This document shows, piece by piece, positions 58,923-64,000 of a stretch of 64,000 nt of DNA. Below the pieces are notes generated by a model that ran no database searches, was not told the origin of the DNA, and saw nothing but the letters and a program-made list of their open reading frames with translations. The position numbers and the translations under genes are program-made. Origin of the DNA: Eggerthella timonensis (GTDB taxonomy: Bacteria > Actinomycetota > Coriobacteriia > Coriobacteriales > Eggerthellaceae); the NCBI RefSeq assembly GCF_900184265.1, contig NZ_FXXA01000002.1:3827983-3891982 (forward strand). The letters run 5' to 3'. Numbering within the stretch: the stretch's first letter is position 1; each line of letters starts with the position of its first letter.

Positions 58923-61358
58923 TTAGGCGGTCACCTGCGCTTTCGTCGCGTTGATGTGCTGAAACACGGCCGCGGCGCCCGGGATGACGTCCACGGAGCC
59001 GTCGGCGGCCACGGACAGCAGCGTCGGCGCCTGCATGATGCGGTAGCGTTGAGCGAGCTCCACGTTCTCTTCGGCCAGCAGCTCCTCGTACGCGATGCCG
59101 GCGGCATCCATCTCGGCGGCAGCGAACTTGCAGTTCGGGCACGTGCGCGTGGCGACGAGGTAGAGGCCCGCGGGAAGCGTGCTATGGTCGGCGGCTTGCT
59201 CCGCAACGGGGATCGTCACGTGCGAGCCAGCTTGCCCGACGGTCTCGGCCGCCGCCGTCACGGCCACGGCGCCTTCGCGCGTCAGATGCGAATGCCCCAG
59301 GTCGTACTCCACGCGATCGGCGAATTCTTGCGACTTGCCGTCGTTCCAGTTTTTCACCGGACGGTAGTAGCCGGTGATACGCGAGTACACCTCAGTCTCC
59401 TCGTGGCAGCACGGGCACTCGTACACCTCGCCAGCGATGTAGCCGTGGTTCTTGCACACGGAATACGTGGGCGACATGGTGTAATACGGCAGCTTGTAGT
59501 TCTCGGCGATCTTGCGCACGAGCGTGGCGGCTGCCTTCCAATCGGGCAGCTTCTCGCCCAAGAACGCATGGAACACGGTGCCGGACGTGTACAACGTCTG
59601 CAGCCCGTCCTGCACGTCGAGCGCGCTGAAGATGTCGTCGGTGAAGCCCACCGGCAGGTGCGACGAGTTCGTGTAGTACGGTTTGCCCTGCTCGTTGGCC
59701 GTGATGATGTCGGGGAACTGCTCCTTGTCGTGCTTGGCGAAGCGGTACGTGGTGCTCTCGGCCGGCGTGGCCTCGAGGTTGTACAGGTCGCCGTATTCCT
59801 CCTGGTAGTCGGCCAGACGAGCGCGCATGTGGTTGAGCACGTCCTTCGTGAACGCCTGCGCCGGCTCCTGCGTCATGTCTGCGCGCAGCCACTGCGCGTT
59901 CAGGCACGCTTCGTTCATGCCCACGAGGCCGATCGTAGAGAAGTGGTTCTCGAACGTGCCCAGGTAGCGCTTCGTGTACGGGTACAGGCCCGCGTCGAGC
60001 AGGCGCGTGACCACTTCGCGCTTCGTGTGCAGCGAGCGCGCGGAGACGTCCATGAGATGATCGAGACGACGGTAGAAGTCGGCCTCGTCGGTGGCGAGGT
60101 AGGCCAGGCGCGGCATGTTGATGGTGACGACGCCGATGGAGCCCGTGGACTCGCCCGAGCCGAAGAACCCGCCCGACTTCTTGCGCAGTTCGCGCAGGTC
60201 GAGGCGCAAACGGCAGCACATGGAACGCACGTCGGACGGCTCCATGTCGGAGTTGATGTAGTTGGAGAAGTAGGGCGTGCCGTACTTCGAGGTCATCTCG
60301 AACAGCAGCTTGTTGTTCTCGGTTTCGCTCCAGTCGAAGTCGCGCGTGATGGAGTACGTGGGGATGGGGTACTGGAAGCCGCGGCCGTTCGCGTCGCCCT
60401 CGATCATGATCTCGATGAACGCCTTGTTCACCATGTCCATCTCGGCCTTGCAGTCGCCGTAGGTGAAGTCCATCTCCTTGCCGCCCACGATGGCCGGCTG
60501 GTCGCGCAGGTCGGCCGGGCACACCCAGTCGAGCGTGATGTTGCTGAACGGCGCCTGCGTGCCCCAACGCGACGGCGTGTTGACGCCGAACACGAACGAC
60601 TCGACGCACTGCTTCGTTTCCTCGTACGTGAGATCGTCGACCTTCACGAAGGGCGCGAGGTACGTGTCGAAGCTCGAAAACGCCTGGGCGCCGGCCCATT
60701 CGTTCTGCATGATGCCGAGGAAGTTCACCATCTGGTTGCAGAGGCTGGACAAGTGGCTGGCCGGCTTCGAAGTGATCTTGCCCGGCACGCCGCCGAGGCC
60801 TTCCTGGATGAGCTGCTTGAGCGACCAACCCGCGCAGTAACCCGTCAGCATGGACAGATCGTGCAGGTGGATGTCGGCGTTGCGGTGGGCCTTCGCCACC
60901 TCGTCGTCGTAGATCTCGCTGAGCCAGTAGTTCGCCGTGATGGCGCCCGAGTTCGAGAGGATCAGGCCGCCGACGGAGTACGTGACCGTGGAGTTCTCCT
61001 TCACGCGCCAGTCCTCCACCTTGACGTACTGGTCCACGAGGTCCTTGTAGTCGAGCAGCGTCGCGTTGGCGTTACGCACCTTCTCGCGCTGCTTGCGGTA
61101 CAGGATGTAGGACTTCGCCACGTCGGCGTACCCGGCCGTGGAAAGCACCTCCTCCACGCTGTCCTGCACGTCCTCGACGCTGACGATGCCGTCTTTGATG
61201 CGAGGTTCGAAATGCGCGGTCACGTTGAGGGCCAACAGGTCGATCGTGGAAGGATGGTACTGTTTCTCCAACGCGTCGAACGCTTTGGCGATGGCGCTCG
61301 AAATCTTTGCGATGTCGAATTCCGCGATCTTGCCGTCGCGCTTTTGAACCTCGTACAT
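58923..61358 (-). CDS. nrdD: Anaerobic ribonucleotide reductase NrdD with C-terminal glutaredoxin-like domain
   Basis: This 811-residue class III reductase makes dNTPs under anoxia. It has an N-terminal ATP-cone (VQKRDGKIAEFDIAKISSAI), a catalytic barrel (GLGGVPGKITSKPASHLSSL, NTPSRWGTQAPFSNITLDW), then the zinc site CPCC and the glycyl-radical region SRITGYYRPVKNW. The last ~85 residues are extra: LYLVATRTCPNCKFAAAEMD, with CPNC at 740-743, then MQAPTLLSVAADG, a glutaredoxin/NrdH-like fold including the cis-Pro. This domain could deliver electrons to the active-site cysteines in place of formate, an inference. The nearby nrdG gene (62271) encodes the activase. The start is the ATG at 61358 with AGGAGCGAGC ahead. 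Confidence 0.93.
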   Translation of the reverse strand: MYEVQKRDGKIAEFDIAKISSAIAKAFDALEKQYHPSTIDLLALNVTAHFEPRIKDGIVSVEDVQDSVEEVLSTAGYADVAKSYILYRKQREKVRNANATLLDYKDLVDQYVKVEDWRVKENSTVTYSVGGLILSNSGAITANYWLSEIYDDEVAKAHRNADIHLHDLSMLTGYCAGWSLKQLIQEGLGGVPGKITSKPASHLSSLCNQMVNFLGIMQNEWAGAQAFSSFDTYLAPFVKVDDLTYEETKQCVESFVFGVNTPSRWGTQAPFSNITLDWVCPADLRDQPAIVGGKEMDFTYGDCKAEMDMVNKAFIEIMIEGDANGRGFQYPIPTYSITRDFDWSETENNKLLFEMTSKYGTPYFSNYINSDMEPSDVRSMCCRLRLDLRELRKKSGGFFGSGESTGSIGVVTINMPRLAYLATDEADFYRRLDHLMDVSARSLHTKREVVTRLLDAGLYPYTKRYLGTFENHFSTIGLVGMNEACLNAQWLRADMTQEPAQAFTKDVLNHMRARLADYQEEYGDLYNLEATPAESTTYRFAKHDKEQFPDIITANEQGKPYYTNSSHLPVGFTDDIFSALDVQDGLQTLYTSGTVFHAFLGEKLPDWKAAATLVRKIAENYKLPYYTMSPTYSVCKNHGYIAGEVYECPCCHEETEVYSRITGYYRPVKNWNDGKSQEFADRVEYDLGHSHLTREGAVAVTAAAETVGQAGSHVTIPVAEQAADHSTLPAGLYLVATRTCPNCKFAAAEMDAAGIAYEELLAEENVELAQRYRIMQAPTLLSVAADGSVDVIPGAAAVFQHINATKAQVTA

Positions 61359-61471
61359 GCTCGCTCCTTTTGCTGTGGATTCGCTTCGTTTATGCGGCAG
61401 CGGACCGTCGTCCGCGCCTTGTATGCGGTAGCCCCCACCCTACCAGCGTCGCGGGGGTCAGTCAATGTTTG

Positions 61472-61520
61472 TCACCCATATGTTGAAGATACAACCACAA
61501 AGCACAACTATATATGGTAG
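61472..61520. promoter_or_regulatory. Candidate tandem NrdR boxes
   Basis: ACAACTATATATGGTAG (61504-61520) resembles an NrdR box. A weaker dyad with CACCCATATGTTG lies at 61473-61485. Their centres (CTATATATGG and CATATG) are 33 bases apart, close to the three-turn spacing usual for NrdR pairs. They are in the nrdD / NimA-like-nrdG divergent region, so joint repression of both sides is plausible. Confidence 0.4.
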
Positions 61521-61716
61521 GTTTCGCCATCTGGGGTTTTGCGCGGGCGCTCGACGAGGCTCTACGAAAAGCGACCTGCGCGTTTAGAACAAAGCACCGC
61601 GCGGTCCGTTTTGCAGACGCCCCGCGCCGAACCTTTCGGCGAGCGGCAGCGGGTTTGATCGCTAGGCTTCGGGGAGCTATGATGAAGCACGCAACCGATC
61701 CGAAGGAGCTCCCACC

Positions 61717-62268
61717 ATGACCCATTTCCCCCTGCGCCGTGCCGAGCGCGCCATGTCTCGCGACGAGGCGCTGGCCGTGCTCGACGCCGCGGAGTTCGTC
61801 ACGGTGTCCACCGTGGACGACGACGGCATGCCCTACGGCGTGCCGCTCTCCTTCGTGCGCATGGGCGAGGCGCTGTACTTCCACGCCACAAACGAAGGCG
61901 GCCACAAGACGGTCGACTTCCGACGCGACAACCGCGTGTGCGCGACCGCGGTGACGGGCGTCAAGGCGTTCTTCGAGGACGACGATTTCACTACGAGCTT
62001 CCGGTCGGTCATGGCGTTCGGTCGCATCCGCGAGGTGTCCGACGTGGGCGAGTTCAAGCACGCGCTGGTGAACCTGTGCATGAAGTACGTGCCCGAGGCG
62101 AAGCACGGCATCGGGAAGGCGATGGAGCTGGAAGGACCGCACACGGCTGTGTGGGCCATCGACATCGACGAGCTCAGCGGCAAGGCGCGCTCAGGCCCCC
62201 GCCACGCGGATGCGGGTGCGGACGCCGCAGGTGCCTGCGCGATCGCGGGCGCACGGGAGACGGCGTAG
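61717..62268 (+). CDS. NimA-like pyridoxamine 5'-phosphate oxidase-fold flavoprotein
   Basis: This 183-residue FMN-binding split-barrel protein of the NimA/PNPOx-like group has the starting helix RRAERAMSRDEALAVLDAAE, then VSTVDDDGMPYGVPLSFVRM and LYFHATNEGGHKTVDF, the FMN-binding strands. Family members include 5-nitroimidazole reductases; the native substrate is usually unknown. No resistance claim can be made from sequence alone. The start at 61717 has AAGGAG seven bases ahead. Its stop is two bases before nrdG, so the two are cotranscribed, which links it to the anaerobic nucleotide pathway by position only. Confidence 0.85.
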   Translation: MTHFPLRRAERAMSRDEALAVLDAAEFVTVSTVDDDGMPYGVPLSFVRMGEALYFHATNEGGHKTVDFRRDNRVCATAVTGVKAFFEDDDFTTSFRSVMAFGRIREVSDVGEFKHALVNLCMKYVPEAKHGIGKAMELEGPHTAVWAIDIDELSGKARSGPRHADAGADAAGACAIAGARETA

Positions 62269-62270
62269 CC

Positions 62271-63002
62271 ATGCGCATCGCCGGCTTGCAGAAGCTCACG
62301 CTGCTCGACTACCCGGGCAAAACCGCGGCCACGGTGTTCACGCCGGGCTGCAACTTCCGCTGCCCGTTCTGCCACAACGCCGATCTGGTGACGGGCGGCG
62401 CGGCGCACGAGACGACCGCGGGCGCGAGCGCGAGCGCCGACGCCATCTCGCTCGACGAGTTCTTCGCTTTTCTGAGCAAGCGCCAAGGGCTGCTCGACGG
62501 CGTGTGCATCTCGGGCGGCGAACCGTTGCTGCAGCCCGGCATCGAGGACTTCTGCGCACGCGTACGCGAGCTGGGGTACACGGTAAAGCTCGACACGAAC
62601 GGCAGCTTCCCCGACCGCCTGCGCGCCCTCGTGAAGGCCGGCCTCGTGGACTGCGTGGCGATGGACGTGAAGAACGCGCCGGAGCGGTACGCCGAAACCG
62701 TCGGCGTGCCCGCGTTCGACCTCGCGCCGGTACAGGCCTCGCTCGACTTCCTGCTCACGGGCACCGTTCCCTACGAGGTGCGTACCACCGTGGTGCGCGA
62801 GCTGCATACCGCCGACGACCTGCACGCGCTGGCCGCGTGGGTGCAGGGCGTGCAGGCATGGCACCTGCAAAGCTTCATCGACGCGGAAAGCGTGCTGGGC
62901 GGCACCGGCCGCTTCCACGCGTGGGATCCCGACGACTTGAGAGCGCTGCTGCCCGAGCTGCAGCGACTGGTGCCCACCGTCGCGCTGCGCGGCGTGGAGT
63001 AG
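62271..63002 (+). CDS. nrdG: NrdG: anaerobic ribonucleotide reductase activase (radical SAM)
   Basis: This 243-residue radical SAM protein has the [4Fe-4S] motif in TPGCNFRCPFCHNADL, the SAM-binding GGEPLLQPG and the strand TVKLDTNGSFPDRL. The N-terminal AGLQKLTLLDYPGKTAAT is typical of the NrdG2 group of activating enzymes. It would create the glycyl radical of NrdD, encoded divergently. The ATG at 62271 lies two bases after the preceding stop and lacks its own strong SD, so translation is coupled to the NimA-like gene. Confidence 0.92.
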   Translation: MRIAGLQKLTLLDYPGKTAATVFTPGCNFRCPFCHNADLVTGGAAHETTAGASASADAISLDEFFAFLSKRQGLLDGVCISGGEPLLQPGIEDFCARVRELGYTVKLDTNGSFPDRLRALVKAGLVDCVAMDVKNAPERYAETVGVPAFDLAPVQASLDFLLTGTVPYEVRTTVVRELHTADDLHALAAWVQGVQAWHLQSFIDAESVLGGTGRFHAWDPDDLRALLPELQRLVPTVALRGVE

Positions 63003-63192
63003 CGCGTCGTCGCGGGACGCGGACGAGCGCGGCGCGGCACCGCACGACGGTGACCGCTTCGCCACGTTACCGGCGAGCTTCAACCCTTTTTCAAAGCGGC
63101 ATCATGACCGGCGATTCGCCGGCGCCCCGCCCTATACTGAGAGCTTGGCGCGCTGCACGGCGCGCCGGTTTGACGAGGACAAAGGGGGATGC

Positions 63193-64000
63193 ATGCGTTC
63201 ACGTTGGTTGGTTCTCTGCGCGCTTGCGGCGTGCTTGCTCGCGCCGCTGACGGGGTGCGTCGCCTCGCAACCGGAAGCCGCGCCCGAACAGCCGGCAACC
63301 GAGTTCGGCACGCCGTCTGACACCGACGGGGATGCTACCGCAGCCACGCCTCAGCCCGATGCCCAACCGTCCCACGAGCCCACGCTGGACGAGCGCGCCG
63401 CCGACAAAACGGCCTCCCTCACCCTCGAGCAGAAGGTGGCGCAGCTGTTCATCGTGCGCCCCGAATCCATCACGGGCGTGGACACCGTCACGCAGGCCGG
63501 CCCCGCCACCGAAGAGGCACTGCGAGCTTATCCCGTGGGCGGCATCGCCTACTTCCAGAAGAACCTGCTGGACCCCGACCAGACCGCCGCTATGCTGGCC
63601 AACGCGCAGGCGTATTCCGAGGAAGCCGTCGGCTTGCCGCTGTTCACCTGCGTTGACGAGGAGGGCGGCACCGTTTCGCGCGTCGGAGGCAACCCCGGCT
63701 TCCCCATCGAGAACGTGGGCGACATGGCCGACGTCGGCGCCGCCGACGACCCCGCGGCGGCAGAGGAGGTCGCGCGCACCATCGGCACGTACCTGCACGA
63801 CCTGGGCTTCAACGTGGACTTCGCCCCCGACGCCGACATCTGCGGCGACCCCGCCGTCGACGTGATGGCGCTGCGTTCGTTCGGAACCGACCCGCAGCTC
63901 GTGGCGGCTATGGTGGAAGCGCAGGTCGAGGGGTTTGAAAGCGCGGGCATGCTGTGCACCGCCAAGCACTTCCCCGGCATCGGCGGCGTGATGGGAGACA
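63193..64000 (+). CDS. Glycoside hydrolase family 3 lipoprotein (NagZ-like), 3' end outside window
   Basis: The frame is open from the ATG at 63193 to the window end (269 codons). AAAGGGGG precedes the ATG. A lipoprotein signal (LALAACLLAPLTGC-like: LLAPLTGCVAS) anchors it outside the membrane, followed by a Pro/Glu/Thr linker. The GH3 barrel then shows LEQKVAQLFIVRPES, GGIAYFQKNLLDP, CVDEEGGTVSRVGG and the substrate-binding AKHFPGIGGVMGD. NagZ-type enzymes remove N-acetylglucosamine from muropeptides. In the usual KHFPGHG motif the last His is replaced by Ile here, so specificity may differ. The catalytic part beyond the window cannot be judged. Confidence 0.85.
   Translation, partial: MRSRWLVLCALAACLLAPLTGCVASQPEAAPEQPATEFGTPSDTDGDATAATPQPDAQPSHEPTLDERAADKTASLTLEQKVAQLFIVRPESITGVDTVTQAGPATEEALRAYPVGGIAYFQKNLLDPDQTAAMLANAQAYSEEAVGLPLFTCVDEEGGTVSRVGGNPGFPIENVGDMADVGAADDPAAAEEVARTIGTYLHDLGFNVDFAPDADICGDPAVDVMALRSFGTDPQLVAAMVEAQVEGFESAGMLCTAKHFPGIGGVMGD

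Noticed and set aside
61717-62268. Nitroimidazole resistance gene (nim)
   Set aside because: The fold is NimA-like, but many family members lack this activity and the sequence alone does not show it.

Overview
The window looks like a chromosomal piece of an Eggerthellaceae bacterium (class Coriobacteriia), most like Eggerthella or a close relative. This is inferred from the high G+C, strongly GC3-biased codon use, LuxR regulators carrying about 12 membrane segments at their N-terminus, a stand-alone Tat-exported flavoprotein reductase, a DmsABC-type molybdoenzyme operon, and an oxygen-independent ribonucleotide reductase system. No tRNA, rRNA or CRISPR array was seen.

Layout. 1-11.1 kb: the 3' part of a sodium:solute symporter, a convergent PucR-type regulator, a small membrane protein, two paralogous 14-TM MFS exporters (3774 and 9462) separated by a YtcJ-type amidohydrolase, and a PRD-type regulator. 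Both MFS promoters carry the same inverted-repeat operator. 11.1-13 kb: a noncoding stretch with a perfect parS site, a 42-residue membrane peptide, and a UMF1-type transporter. 13.1-19 kb: a Zn-dependent phospholipase C-like protein, a UPF0126 membrane protein, a PiT phosphate transporter with two DUF47/PhoU-like partners, and a NarK-like MFS. 19-20.4 kb: a DUF559-like nuclease gene framed by two inverted copies of a roughly 130-bp MITE-like element. 20.4-27 kb: an operon of a RecJ-RecQ-type fusion, RelA/SpoT and an MBL-fold hydrolase. 27-40 kb: an AAA/DUF4143 ATPase behind 23-bp-periodic repeats, a Tat flavoprotein, two LuxR membrane regulators, a DMSO-reductase-family operon with two membrane anchors, and a TetR/EFR1 divergent pair.

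40.3-53 kb is an AT-rich accessory island with poor codon adaptation. It holds a class II lanthipeptide operon on the minus strand, in the order three lanA, lanM, a flavin reductase and lanT. It also has ISL3 and IS110 transposase remnants, a LysR gene, a DUF2975/XRE pair and small membrane proteins. Its left edge abuts a decayed copy of the promoter and first ~50 codons of an ECF sigma gene whose intact relatives lie just right of the island.

53-57.2 kb: two ECF sigma/anti-sigma-like pairs, each behind an identically spaced ECF-type promoter. 57-64 kb: a DUF1016 nuclease-like protein, NrdD with a C-terminal glutaredoxin-like domain, a NimA-like flavoprotein, NrdG, and the start of a family 3 glycosidase lipoprotein.

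The most interesting content is the lanthipeptide system. Its three predicted cores have one, zero and one cysteine but 8-13 Ser/Thr each, and a flavin reductase lies between lanM and lanT. This points to a multi-component product rich in dehydro- or D-amino acids with few or no thioether rings, comparable to the cytolysin/bicereucin type. Other notable features are the RecJ-RecQ fusion, the NrdD-glutaredoxin fusion, parS, the shared MFS operators, and a 74-bp palindrome present three times, each time between converging gene ends.
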